Assembly (NCBI GenBank): GCA_004151065.3
Contig: NWUY0300011690.1
Location: 81,550 to 106,521, forward strand
DNA: 24,972 nt
Source: Larix sibirica
Taxonomy: Eukaryota > Streptophyta > Pinopsida > Pinales > Pinaceae
Direction of reading: 5' to 3'
Part shown: one piece after another, positions 10,340 to 19,155 of the stretch
How the letters are laid out: the number at the start of each line of letters is the position of its first letter
How positions within the stretch are numbered: position 1 is the stretch's first letter
Made by a program: the position numbers and the translations under genes
The notes under the pieces: generated by a model
What the model saw: only the letters and a program-made list of their open reading frames with translations
What the model was told of the DNA's origin: nothing
Databases searched by the model: none

Positions 10340-11575
10340 GGGTCCCACCTCAGTCCACCTGTGAGAAAAGATGCAAGATACGTCACCAATCAAGACATTG
10401 TGTCATCATTGGTGATACATTATATTGTCAAGGTATAGATATTGTCCTCAGATGCTTCTTAGTCCACGAATAGGATGAGAATCCTTTTGGATGACTGCCA
10501 TAGTGGAGCATGTGGCAGTCACTTATACGGGCTTTCTACAACCCAAAAAATTACACGAGCCAGATACTTTTGGACTTCAATCTTCAAAGATTTTATTGAG
10601 GTCGTCATGAAGTACCATCCATGTCAAGCATCTACGAAAAAGATGCATGCCCATCATGCTCCTCTTTACCCAGTTGTTATTGTTGGTCCTTTCACTAAGT
10701 GGGAGATTGATTTCACAATGTGTAATCTGACATTGGCTAGTAGTCATAAGGACATTATTGTGGCCATAGACTACTTCACCAAGTGGGTTGAGGCCATGCC
10801 TACCTTTTGTTGTAATGGTGAAACTATTGTGCAATTCATGTTTAATCAAATAATTACTCACTTCGACATCCCTAGAGAGATTGTTACAGATGATGGTTTT
10901 GATTTCCAAAACAAAATGATAAGAGAGTTGTTTGAGGAACTTGGCTTCCGCAAGGATTTCTCTTCATTGTACTATCCTCAGTCAAACGGACAAGTAGAAG
11001 CTGAAAACAAGTATTTGAGAACCCTGTTTCAAAGGAAGGTGAATAATCATAGGTCCAATTGGCACATCATGCTATATACCTTTCTCTGGGATTATTGAAC
11101 CTACATCAAGACTGTGACGTGATTTAGTCCTTTCCATCTTGTTCATGAAGTAGAGGCTGTATTACCTATCGAGTGCAAAATTCCATATTTGAAGCTATCT
11201 GTAGAACTCCTTCCAGACACTAGTGAGCTTGAAAATCATTTGTTATATATGGATCAATTAGACGAACATAGGAGGGACGCTTTTACTGCCATTGAAGCAA
11301 ATAAAAAATGTGTCAAGGCTTAATATGACAAGTCACTCCACCCACGGATCTTCTTCAAAGTAGATATTTATTAGTCTATGACCATAAACACGATGAATTA
11401 GGGTCTAGGAAGTTCACTTCTATGTGGATTGGTCCGTACATCGTTCAGAAAGTGCTCAATAAGGGGGTCTACGAGCTAAAGGATTTTGATGGAAACATCC
11501 CAGGGTCCATAAATGGACTCTATCATAAGAGATACTTTGCTAAGAATTTGGGTCTAGGTAGACCTCTCTTGTAAT
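10340..11575 (+). pseudogene. G1 integrase with D,D,E triad retained
   Basis: Integrase joins the cDNA to the host chromosome. The longest open piece is 10475-11098 (207 codons, frame 2). It starts inside the zinc-binding domain 'DDCHSGACGSHLYGL...YFW...', where the CHPCQ-type motif reads 'KYHPCQ', so one zinc Cys is Tyr. Catalytic residues lie in 'WEIDFTMC', 'IVTDDGFDF' and 'SNGQVEAENKYL', so all three acidic residues remain. After the TGA at 11096-11098 the same frame continues through 'AVLPIECKIPYLKLSVELLP' to 11321-11323 (TAA). The tail, 'GPYIVQKVLNKGVYEL' and 'GLYHKRYFAKN', is frameshifted and is the GPY/F-like C-terminal domain. TGA at 11120-11122 also interrupts. It is the best-preserved gene in the window but not functional as it stands. 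Confidence 0.93.
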
Positions 11576-11671
11576 TAATGTACTATAGTTTTTTTTCTTT
11601 TATGTTTGACTTACATCAATTATTAGCTTATTGTGCTTTGTGCTCATTTGACAGATTTAATTCCCTATGCA

Positions 11672-12042
11672 CATGTTTTTAGGCTATGTTGACAGAGCTT
11701 GCTGTCACACCTGGAACATTTCTTCTACAGCTTGGGTGATTTATGGCCCAGTTGGACAACTTGTGAGTTATGGTGGAGTGTTTCTTTGCCTGACCACTAA
11801 CAAGATCTGAGAGTATAGTGTCGTGATCGAGTTGATGTCGAAATCTGTCGGTAGAGGTATTACGTATCTAACTGTCCATCTCGACTCGCAGTTGATAGTA
11901 TCCCAGTTAAATGGTTTATATTGTGTTCAATGTCCTATATTTTTTTGTAATTTCTTAATAATTCGATTGTTGGAAAGACAATTTGACTTTATTACATACA
12001 TACATATTCCTAGAGCATGCAATCATTTAACTGATACCAGCT
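11672..12042 (+). pseudogene. G1 second RNase H (RVT_3 / archaeal-like), downstream of integrase
   Basis: About 100 bp after the integrase tail, frame 3 reads 'LGYVDRACCHTWNISSTAW' with 'VIYGPVGQLVSYGG', then 'TTNKI', a TGA at 11808-11810, 'EYSVVIELM', 'LTVHLDSQLIVSQLNGLY', 'FDFITYIHIPRACNHLTDT'. These match the RVT_3 RNase H pattern: D-G-A start, TNN-x-AE-Y-x-AL, DSQLVV-x-QLN, and HIPR-x-x-N-x-x-x-D. The Asp, Glu, Asp, Asp positions are all still visible, although the TGA interrupts the domain. Its place after integrase, separated by a non-coding spacer, is unusual for gypsy elements and suggests a separate or late-fused module. Confidence 0.82.
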
Positions 12043-12045
12043 AAT

Positions 12046-12324
12046 TATGTATTAGATAGACATATGTATTGTAATCAATAAGAACACATATAAAGCATAC
12101 ATCATCATTGTATAAAACACACATAAAGCCGATAAATCCATCATCCATGTATATATAAAAAAGTAAATAAAAGGTACAAAAATGTGAGTCTAAAGTAAAA
12201 AAATGCAAGTTTAACACCACTTGTGTGACTCATACTACAAAAATGGGCATTTATTCCTACATGATGTAAATACAAATCACTAGATACAAAATGTCTCTCA
12301 AGATACTATAGCTAATTTGAGGCA
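12046..12324. other. AT-rich spacer, no gene seen
   Basis: Short A-rich runs and no coding frame. It separates the end of G1 from the 3' end of the minus-strand pseudogene. No PPT or LTR could be recognised. Confidence 0.5.
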
Positions 12325-13570
12325 TCACCTCCCTGAGCTGCTACTGCCTCCCGGTGGCAAAGAACATATGTATCCACTTTCCGTAACAGCCTCATCCATA
12401 TAGGGGGCACCCATACTACTTGGTGTTGCACATCCATAGGAATCCGGTCTATCCAAAAAGGAAAATTGTTCTGTGTAAGGCTGGTTAAGTTGCCTTCAAC
12501 AACTGCTAGTATAGCCTCTGCCCCCTCGGCAAGCTATGATACTCGTACAAGTACTCTTGGATGGATAGTAGGTTGCACTGGTCCTACATTTGCATCATGT
12601 TTTAATTTTGACATTAGTACTCACATTTCAAAAACATTTTTCTTTTCTTGATAAAAACTTACAAAAATTAAATATAATAAAAACAAAAACTTACCAATCT
12701 GTCCCAAGGCTCGTCCTGGAGGAAGCATGAGGTCTGGGTCACCACGAAAGTCTAATCCAACATAGGGAAACTCCTATATTGCTGGCACCTGTTGGCTCCA
12801 CCATCCGTGGAACTTGTCATCAAAAGTAGTAGTGGTTGTCTCGCCTCTGTGTCTCACAAATAATTCACCCCATCAAATCAACCTTGGATCACGACGATCC
12901 AAGGGTGGAAGTGAGACTCTCGGGATCATAAATGGAATTTGCTAAAAAAAGAACGATACCAGAATACTTCCATAACCGAAGTTCTTCATCCTACCTGTTT
13001 TACATTCAATCAGTTGGTATTTCAAATTTGACAACAACCCAGTAGATCAATCAAATATTGTACCTCACAGGAACTCTACCCCGATTTACATGTGATTTCT
13101 TGTTTCCAAATTTAAATTTGTAGTTCCCGATACTCGTCATGTAATTGTTGTAACAATGACTTTCAGTGGGAAGCTTGATATGGTGGAGATGGAAATTTGT
13201 GAATCGGTCTTTTGTGTCCCTGGAACACAGTAAGAATTTACGTATTCTTGTACTGAAAGGGCAGCTACCCCTCATAAGGTCCGTTTTAAATTTATCACTT
13301 GCCTTTGCAGATATAATCCTATGATGAAATAGATATCATCAACTCTAATCTCAAGAGTTTCACCGTCAAGGTTAAATACACCTTGGTCAGCATCCTAGTA
13401 TGTGATTAAGGTTTGAAGTAGAGTCTTTTGTGCCCTCATGTTCAAAGTCCAAAAGAACTTCAATAACCCACATCAGCGCAAAGCAATTAACATCAAAGGG
13501 TCACCCATTGCATCCCTATCAATTTTTTCATTCTCTCTCTCACGGCATACAAGATCCATCTCTGCAAAAT
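12325..13570 (-). pseudogene. Pseudogene of an uncharacterised plant ORF family (PMD-like N-terminus), one intron
   Basis: On the minus strand from about 13560: 'RERENEKIDRDAMGDPLMLI', 'GLLKFFWTLNMRAQ', 'DADQGVFNLDGETLEIRVDD' continuing 'IYFIIGL', then a frameshifted middle, 'KNFGYGSILVSF', 'RRDPRLI', 'FHGWWSQQ' and 'PYVGLDFRGDPDLMLPPGRA'. The GET-x-EI-x-x-DIYF-x-x-GL block resembles the start of plant mobile domain (aminotransferase-like) proteins. I recall similar uncharacterised ORFs in gymnosperm genomes but cannot name the family. A GT-AG intron (12584-12694) joins in frame to exon 2, which ends in 'CSLPPGGSSSSGR' and TGA at 12325-12327. TGA at 13473-13475 and TAG at 13395-13397 stand where Trp is expected. 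The retained intron argues against a processed retrocopy. Function unknown. Confidence 0.55.
12584..12694 (-). other. Candidate 111-nt intron of the minus-strand pseudogene
   Basis: On the minus strand the donor reads attg/GTAAGTttt and the acceptor tgcaaatgtAG/gacc. Removing 111 nt keeps the frame: Ile-Gly before the donor continues as Pro-Val-Gln-Pro after the acceptor. The interior is AT-rich, as plant introns are. Confidence 0.55.
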
Positions 13571-13574
13571 GTGG

Positions 13575-14669
13575 AGTTTAAAGTCATAACATTTTAGTTT
13601 TCAATCTTTACTGTGTAATAGGTGGGCTAGAAAATAGATAGTTGCATTCAACATGTTGGTCAAACACCATACAGTTGCATTTTTTAAACCAAAAACACCA
13701 CTACCCGATTTTGTCTCACCAACGTGTACGCCATGAGGGTTGTAAAATGAAATTAAAACAAGTAAATGTGCCCTAAAACTCGCAAGAAAACCATTGAAAA
13801 TAATGAGAAAGGAGAGATGATCTACCTGGAAATAATGGATGCGCAAATGGTACACCATATTGGCCATAATCAACGATCAAAACTTTAGGGATTCTTTGCT
13901 CTTCACAAGTGGTAAAATCCCAAATGAAATGTTTTTATACTATTTTTTCTATTCGCGGTAAAAATATTTTATTTCTTACCCAATTTTTATATAGTTTTGA
14001 ATATTTATTATGTGCCATAGTTAATAGTAATGACCCTTTTGGTTAGGTGTTTACTTTTTTAAAGTAGTTTAATATTGAACTAAGGTATTTTTGTCAACAC
14101 ATGGTCCATTATAGAAGGTTTGTACTCTAATCCGACATATAGACTAGGTCATATCCATTTTGCACATTGCATTTGACCTATCCACTTTGTACACCTTAGT
14201 ACCAGTTTTTCATGGACTATGACATTAACCCTCTTTTGTAAAGTAAAGTCATTGTTCTTTCGTCAATAGAACCTACCTCACATGGGTCACCTTAGTTAGC
14301 ACCTTTATTGCCATTTTTGGAGCCCATGTTGTGTTTTGATCGGGTAGCCTTAGTAGTTTCATCACGACTAAAGAGAAGAAACCACATACTTACTTTCTAA
14401 TCATTCTGACCACCCCTAAAAGGCTCTGGTTCATATGGAGTCCTCTTTAAGCTCTTTTCAGACTCCTTAAAATTGAAAAGATTGCCAAGCGAACTTGTCC
14501 CTTTAACACTTGTTAAGATATTTGAAGGTACATCTATCTGGTATAAGTTTAACCCTTTTCCGGACGCATGGACTATTTACGAAAAATGAATACTCTAGTC
14601 AATATTTCTCAGAAGAGTTCTCCCTCGTATCATTTTATCTTTTTTCGAACATTGGAGACTAAACCTATG
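13575..14669. other. Spacer with no recognised gene
   Basis: A minus-strand frame of 90 codons (13601-13873) is open but has no recognised motif. On the minus strand it lies just upstream of the pseudogene, and a gcag acceptor-like site (about 13560) separates them, so part may be its upstream intron. 14000-14669 gives only short fragments in all frames. No RNA gene seen. Confidence 0.4.
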
Positions 14670-14943
14670 TGTTGATCCTCAAATCTACATCTGTTGGATT
14701 TTCGCAAAATGTTGCGAAAATGTCAATCTTTTGCTTCATTCATCGAACCGCTCCTAAGAAAATTCTTCAAAACTTTGTCCTTGACTCCATGAAAAAAAAT
14801 CCTTTCCAAAGAATTGGCCTAATTAACTAACGAGGGACCGACTTAAGAACATAAAAGAAATAAAAAAAAAAGCACTACCATTCACATATGGAAGGGTTTA
14901 GCATCTAATACGATATGTAATATTATTTTCATTTGAATATATG
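14670..14943. repeat. Left copy of an LTR-like direct repeat (pair with 23262-23536)
   Basis: This copy begins 'tgttgatcctcaaatctaca' and ends '...catttgaatatatg'. It aligns along its whole length with 23262-23536, at roughly 85-90% identity by eye, with small A-run length changes. Both copies start exactly at TGTTGATCC while the bases before them differ, which is how an LTR boundary behaves. No primer-binding site borders this copy, as expected of the outer edge of a 3' LTR. Read on the minus strand, the left copy would be the 3' LTR and the right copy the 5' LTR of a minus-strand element. Confidence 0.7.
14699..14720. repeat. Perfect 9-bp inverted repeat inside the left LTR-like copy
   Basis: ttttcgcaa (14699-14707), a 4-base loop, then ttgcgaaaa (14712-14720). 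The right copy has lost both CpG sites (ttttctcaa...ttgtgaaaa), so the stem survives here only. Its role is unknown; it could be a protein site or an RNA hairpin in the LTR. Confidence 0.6.
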
Positions 14944-15539
14944 GTGTTGCATCTCATTTGGTGTTGCTCGTGGCAGTTTTGGTTGTTATGCATGAAAACA
15001 TGTTGTTATAAGTGCACTTGGTGATATAGTGTAATGAGGTCGAATCACTAAAGTAAATTTGGACGTTGGATCCAAGCACCATGTTTTTATCCAAATATAA
15101 AACTATGTTAAGTTGGATGACCTCGATTATTGTTGGTCATTAATCAAACATCAAGCCATATTAAATGCAAATGACAACATGATAGTTGACTATGTAGGTA
15201 GACAAGGATGTGTGTCCAACAAAATCTACCATAATTGGAATTGGAATTGGAAAGACTCCTGATTTATTACCTTGATTATTCATCATTGTTGCAAAGTAAG
15301 CCAGAGTAGATACATGGGAATATTTATTTGCACAATCCTCGTGCATTCCACTACTCTACCTGGTGTGAATGAATTTAATGCTATGGAAATATGACTTGTT
15401 CTTGTTTAAACGCCTGAATCCGAAGCTCATTTTAAGTTACGTAGTCTCGCCAAAAAAGAAGTTTGGCTATCATTTTTGCGAAGTACTGAGCTATAGGAAC
15501 CGATGTATTGGAGTAACAAACTTGGAGTCCTTGCCAAGT
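14944..15539. other. Spacer with no recognised gene
   Basis: Short frames only. A plus frame from 15369 (Met) continues to 15593 and includes 'SPKKKFGYHFCEVLSYRNRC'. It runs into the SINE-like insertion at 15554, so the last residues are not original. It could be a host exon remnant, but I recognise nothing. Confidence 0.35.
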
Positions 15540-15553
15540 GATAAATTGGAAAC
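15540..15553. repeat. Left target-site duplication of the SINE-like insert
   Basis: gataaattggaaac, identical to 15692-15705. Fourteen perfectly matching bases suggest a younger insertion than the surrounding elements. Confidence 0.9.
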
Positions 15554-15691
15554 GTTTTTTTTTTCTCAATACAATGTAACTGGCGCCCGATAATGCAGGG
15601 ACGTTGTAGAAGCCTGGGCATGGGGTTCGATCCGGGGTGGGGACGGCCACAGCCGATTGCCCCATCCACCCCGCCTGTTGGCAAGACCCCC
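15554..15691 (-). mobile_element. SINE-like insertion, 138 bp, with A10 tail and 14-bp target duplication
   Basis: The insert is flanked by identical gataaattggaaac (15540-15553 and 15692-15705). At its left edge is T10 (15555-15564), the A-tail of a minus-strand element. The body is strikingly GC-rich for this window. The minus strand contains GGATCGAACCC (about 15626-15636), a one-mismatch match to the RNA polymerase III B box GGTTCGANNCC. No clear A box is visible, so a tRNA or other pol III origin is inferred. Flanking duplication plus A-tail firmly show retroposition by LINE-type machinery. Confidence 0.8.
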
Positions 15692-15705
15692 GATAAATTG
15701 GAAAC
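15692..15705. repeat. Right target-site duplication of the SINE-like insert
   Basis: gataaattggaaac, identical to 15540-15553, directly after the ccccc that begins the minus-strand insert. Confidence 0.9.
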
Positions 15706-15766
15706 TTAGAATCGATAAATGTTGTAAAAGGTAATATTAGCTGCCAATTGTTGCTGAATAAATATA

Positions 15767-15838
15767 AGGTTTTCTTGTAAATTGCTATTGATTGGTCATT
15801 TTAGGTTTTCTTGTAAATTGCTATTGATTGGTCATTTT
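15767..15838. repeat. Perfect 36-bp tandem duplication
   Basis: The unit beginning aggttttcttgtaaattgct and ending gattggtcatttt occurs at 15767-15802 and again at 15803-15838 with no mismatch that I see, so the event is recent. It directly precedes a ggttgcag splice-acceptor-like sequence. Confidence 0.93.
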
Positions 15839-15846
15839 GGTTGCAG

Positions 15847-16085
15847 TGAAACCATTCCAGCCTTCTGGTGAATTTAATCGATTCTGCCCAAACAACTTTG
15901 TTGGCTCCTATATTATAGTGTATTTATCACTTATCCACTGACAATGTGGTCATAGAAACGCTAATCAGTTGCAAAGGGATTTTTCTTGGTCCAGATATGA
16001 AGACAATCCTTTTGGTGTAACTTTGAAGCATTATTTAATAAAGGATCTCTTGGATGCCATATACTCTTGTTTCTTCTATCAATAG
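15847..16085 (+). other. Exon-like fragment of unknown identity
   Basis: After the T-rich tract and ttgcag (an acceptor-like site ending at 15846), the plus strand reads 'VKPFQPSGEFNRFCPNNFVG' and 'SYIIVYLSLIH'. A TGA near 15939 follows, then the same frame is open again through 'RNANQLQRDFSWSRYEDNPF' and 'LKHYLIKDLLDAIYSCFFYQ' to a TAG near 16084. The mixed residue composition contrasts with the T-rich noise on both sides, which suggests a former coding exon. I do not recognise the protein. It may be host sequence in which the surrounding elements landed. Confidence 0.3.
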
Positions 16086-16277
16086 TCCATTTATATTTTT
16101 ATTCTTGTGTCTTGCTCTCATTTTTAATGTATAAATGGTTGTAATATTTGATTATGTAAATATGATGTTTATATTTTTTTATGACCATAAACCTGTAGAT
16201 TTGTATAAAAAATGTCATTTATTTCTTTGTTTTAATTGTCTTTTTTGTTTGTTTGTATCATTGTGCAATTATTAATT

Positions 16278-16302
16278 AAATAATAATAATAATAATAATA
16301 AA
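16278..16302. repeat. (AAT)n microsatellite
   Basis: Eight uninterrupted taa/aat units in AT-rich DNA, with no associated gene. Confidence 0.95.
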
Positions 16303-16466
16303 TCAACTTAACACAACTTCCCTGAAATGCACATGAGGGTGAAGATTTGTGTACTTTCCATAGGCTCTAAAATCAAGGTGTTCATTCCCATTCTTCATTG
16401 TTTATCCGACTTTGAAGCCCCAAATATTTGATCTGGAATATACCATTTCCAACATCACATATTTTC

Positions 16467-16483
16467 CGGCGACCATACTGGGG
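16467..16483 (+). promoter_or_regulatory. Candidate primer-binding site of G2 (tRNA-Arg type)
   Basis: cggcgaccatactgggg resembles TGGCGACTCCACTGGGG, the complement of the 3' end of a plant tRNA-Arg, with mismatches at the first base and three middle bases. It lies about 320 bp upstream of gag, and 'aacatcaca' (CA end) just before it could be the 5' LTR end. The match is moderate. Confidence 0.5.
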
Positions 16484-16789
16484 ACTTAGGTTCTTATTAT
16501 TTTGCCTCGTGTTTGTCTCTTTTACTTTTTATGTTTCTTTTGTTTTTCTAAGTGATTTTCTTAGTTTTTGGATCAGTTTTGATCAGTCAATCTTTTACAG
16601 AACAACCTGATGCAGCTGGACAAAGTAATATTACAAGTACTCTGTTAATTAATGCCATCGAAATAGCAAAAGAGTCTTTCGATCTATATCATATTCAAAC
16701 CTTTTCAATCTTATTAGCTCGCTACTGGTATGAAAGGCTGTCTCCATTGATGCAAGTTGATTAAGTCTGTTTTGACTAAATTATTACTT
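16484..16789 (+). other. G2 leader between primer-binding site and gag
   Basis: T-rich untranslated leader. A frame at 16552-16764 carries 'AGQSNITSTLLINAIEIAKE' and could be a decayed small ORF, but its first part reads through T-rich DNA and it matches nothing I know. Confidence 0.4.
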
Positions 16790-18260
16790 ATGACAGCGCC
16801 TTCAAAACAATAGCCTAACACTAGAGTGGGTTTTAGAGATCAAGGGAGTATCACATATTGTATTTTTAACTTTATCCTTGAAGCTGCACGGACAACACAA
16901 CAATTAGAACAATCCTAAGAGGTTGTCCATCAATACATTGATAGGGAAGAACAATGAGAATGGGTAGCTATATAAGATATGAACCTTAGACCTACACAAT
17001 AGCCTTATGTTTCAAACTTCACGACAATCTTGTCAGATAAGAGGCCAATCACCTGAATTTGACTCACTTTCTGAATTTAAGAGAAGGAGAAAAGTGCTAG
17101 CAAAATTATGCCAACAACTCATACGATATCATTCTAACTCGGAATCACTCAGTTTACATACTAAAGCCTCTAGGACTCCTCTTTCGGCTGTCACAAGGAT
17201 GAATGCCCAAATAGGTTCCTCCCAAACTTTGGGGGGTATGTATAGCGGTTACAATCCTACCATTTCGACCAATGAACCTAATAGGGTAGTTAAAAATATT
17301 GGGTTTTTTGAATTCGAAGAATATTTGAATCTTGCACCATGGCATGTACCATCACCTCTTAATTTAAATCTTGCCATGTTACGTCTACCAAAATTCAAAG
17401 ATCATCTCCCCAAGTTCTCGGGTAATGGTACTTCCATAGTTGAAGAACACCTTAGTGCTTCATCGAATGCTTGTAATAACAATGGGTCTAATATAAATGA
17501 TGTTTTATGCGCCTTTTTATTAATTATTTAGAGGGAAGAGCAAACTCAAACTTTTTTGACCTACCTCCAAATTCTTTCTCGACTTGGGTTGAACTATGCT
17601 ATTGGTTTTTCTATATTTATGGGAAACCACAGAACCCTGCTGAATGGATCAAAGATTATAATAACTTGGTATACCAACTAGGTGAATCCATAAAGTCTTT
17701 TAATATACGCTTTACAAATTTATACAACCATATTCCAGAGTCAGTTAGAACTAATAGTCAAGCAACTATGATTCATTATTATAGCGCTTTATCTCCCATA
17801 TTTCGACATATGCTAGAGGAAAAAGGTGTCAATGATATATATATAATATATAGCCTTAAAGACTTGGCTTGAGTTTGAAGAACAAGCTCTTTGTACTAGA
17901 TTACCCTTAAGTGATACCTCAAAAAGTGTAGAAATGACTGTTGTTTTAGAACTCATGTGAGACATGAAGAACCGAATGATTTCTTTTGTAAGAAGGATAA
18001 CTCTAGCTTCTTTACAAATTAACCCTCCTCTTCCATTTCCTTCGTTTGATCCTCAAGCAACTCAGCCTATAACTCTAATGACTTGACCATCTTGTAATTT
18101 TTGTGACAAACATCATGATCCAAATACATGTGAACTTTTAAAGACTACAGAGGAATTTTTTTTGGGAAAAGGCTTGAATTGACTATAAATGTTCTCGATA
18201 GGGTAGAGGATGATGAGGTTATAGCTATTACAACTAGGAGTCAGTCAATTTGAACCGAAA
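16790..18260 (+). pseudogene. G2 gag remnant with zinc-knuckle-like motif
   Basis: Gag builds the particle and binds element RNA. A plausible start is ATG at 16790 ('MTAPSKQ', then TAG), the frame continuing as 'GSITYCIFNFILEAARTTQQ'. A shift leads to the open stretch 17007-17531, ending 'LPKFSGNGTSIVEEHL'. One base is missing near 17505, and frame 2 continues at 17507 with 'RLFINYLEGRANSNFFDLPP', 'GESIKSFNIRFTNLYNHIPE', the Retrotrans_gag core, open to 17872. Further on 'RLPLSDTSKSVEM' and then 'CNFCDKHHDPNTC' (about 18098-18136) form a Cys-x2-Cys-x3-His-x4-Cys-type knuckle. The order and spacing are right for plant gypsy gag. Confidence 0.85.
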
Positions 18261-18450
18261 TCAAAGGAACGATGATTATAACAAGAATCATAATTTTTAT
18301 TTTAAAAAGTAGGTTTCATAGGGTCCGTTACAAAATTCTAAAAGAACACAGACTGCCCCATTATATGAACACTCGTTAGCTTCCTCATACTATCATGTTC
18401 AAAAGTATAATAAAATCAAAGAACTTTCGAAAGTTAAATAAAATGCCACT

Positions 18451-19034
18451 TTGCTTGATCTCACTTTAACCACTAAACAAAGGAAGGATATTGAGAAACT
18501 TTTGGCCGAAGAACTAGTCAGTGATTACTCCTCCCATCCCAAATATACCAGTGCAAATATGATTTCAGATGAAGAAGAATACTCCAAAGAAGTTTTAGGG
18601 TTGGTTTTCACACCTTCTAGCCCCCCAAACCCTCCTTTTTATGTTTCCATGAAAATAATGGATAAATTGCACATTGTTGTCTCATTGACAGCAAATCTGA
18701 TCCAAATGTAATGTCCAAAAAAATCATGGAAGAACTAGGGCTCTTGTTCACAAACGAGAAATCAAGGAGTATGCTTGCTTTCAACGAGCAACGCCAGCCC
18801 ACGATACGAGAGATAAAAGACATCACCTTAAGCATGTGCTCTCATCCTAAAATTCACATTACTTGTAATATTCAAGTGATGGACATGAGCGTTAGTAATT
18901 ACTCCATCATCCTAGGGAGAGACTGGAAAGCGTTGAAGAGTGGCTACTACTCAATGGATGGAACTCATGTCATTATCCCAAGGGGTCCTAAAAACATCAT
19001 TGTTTATAGGGAACCAGATAATACCCTACATTGA
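18451..19034 (+). pseudogene. G2 aspartic protease, active-site motif altered
   Basis: The open stretch 18451-18711 ends 'PPFYVSMKIMDK', the usual lead-in. A frameshift near 18665 moves to frame 3, where 'CLIDSKSDPNVMSKKIMEEL' carries the active-site Asp-Ser but has Lys-Ser instead of Gly-Ala. Then come 'IREIKDITLSM' and 'SNYSIILGRDWKAL', the second hallmark (ILGRDW), and the frame ends at 19034. With Gly lost the enzyme would not work. Frame 3 hands over to frame 1 near 19015, just before the RNase H. Confidence 0.78.
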
Positions 19035-19155
19035 AAATGCTCCTCAGCCAGCTATTAATTTCGTCGAAACAGATCTCAGTGTTTATTCAATCTTCTCTGA
19101 AGAAGAAGTAGACAGTCCTCAAGTCTATCCCACAGATCAATTTAAAGATGAAATT

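Larger units (their letters stand above)
6437..12045 (+). mobile_element. Ty3/gypsy-like LTR retrotransposon G1 (internal region, decayed)
   Basis: Domains on the plus strand run gag, zinc-knuckle remnant, aspartic protease, reverse transcriptase, conventional RNase H, integrase, C-terminal integrase tail, then a separate RVT_3 RNase H. RT before integrase makes it Ty3/gypsy, and the extra RNase H points to the Tat lineage. Reading passes through all three frames with at least a dozen stops. The gag begins mid-domain at about 6437, so the 5' end is lost or replaced. I could not find a matching pair of LTRs. The best-preserved part is the integrase. Confidence 0.93.

Noticed and set aside
15427-15684. 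Two overlapping minus-strand frames, Pro/Gly-rich
   Set aside because: They consist mainly of the GC-rich SINE-like insert and its A-tail and straddle its boundary.
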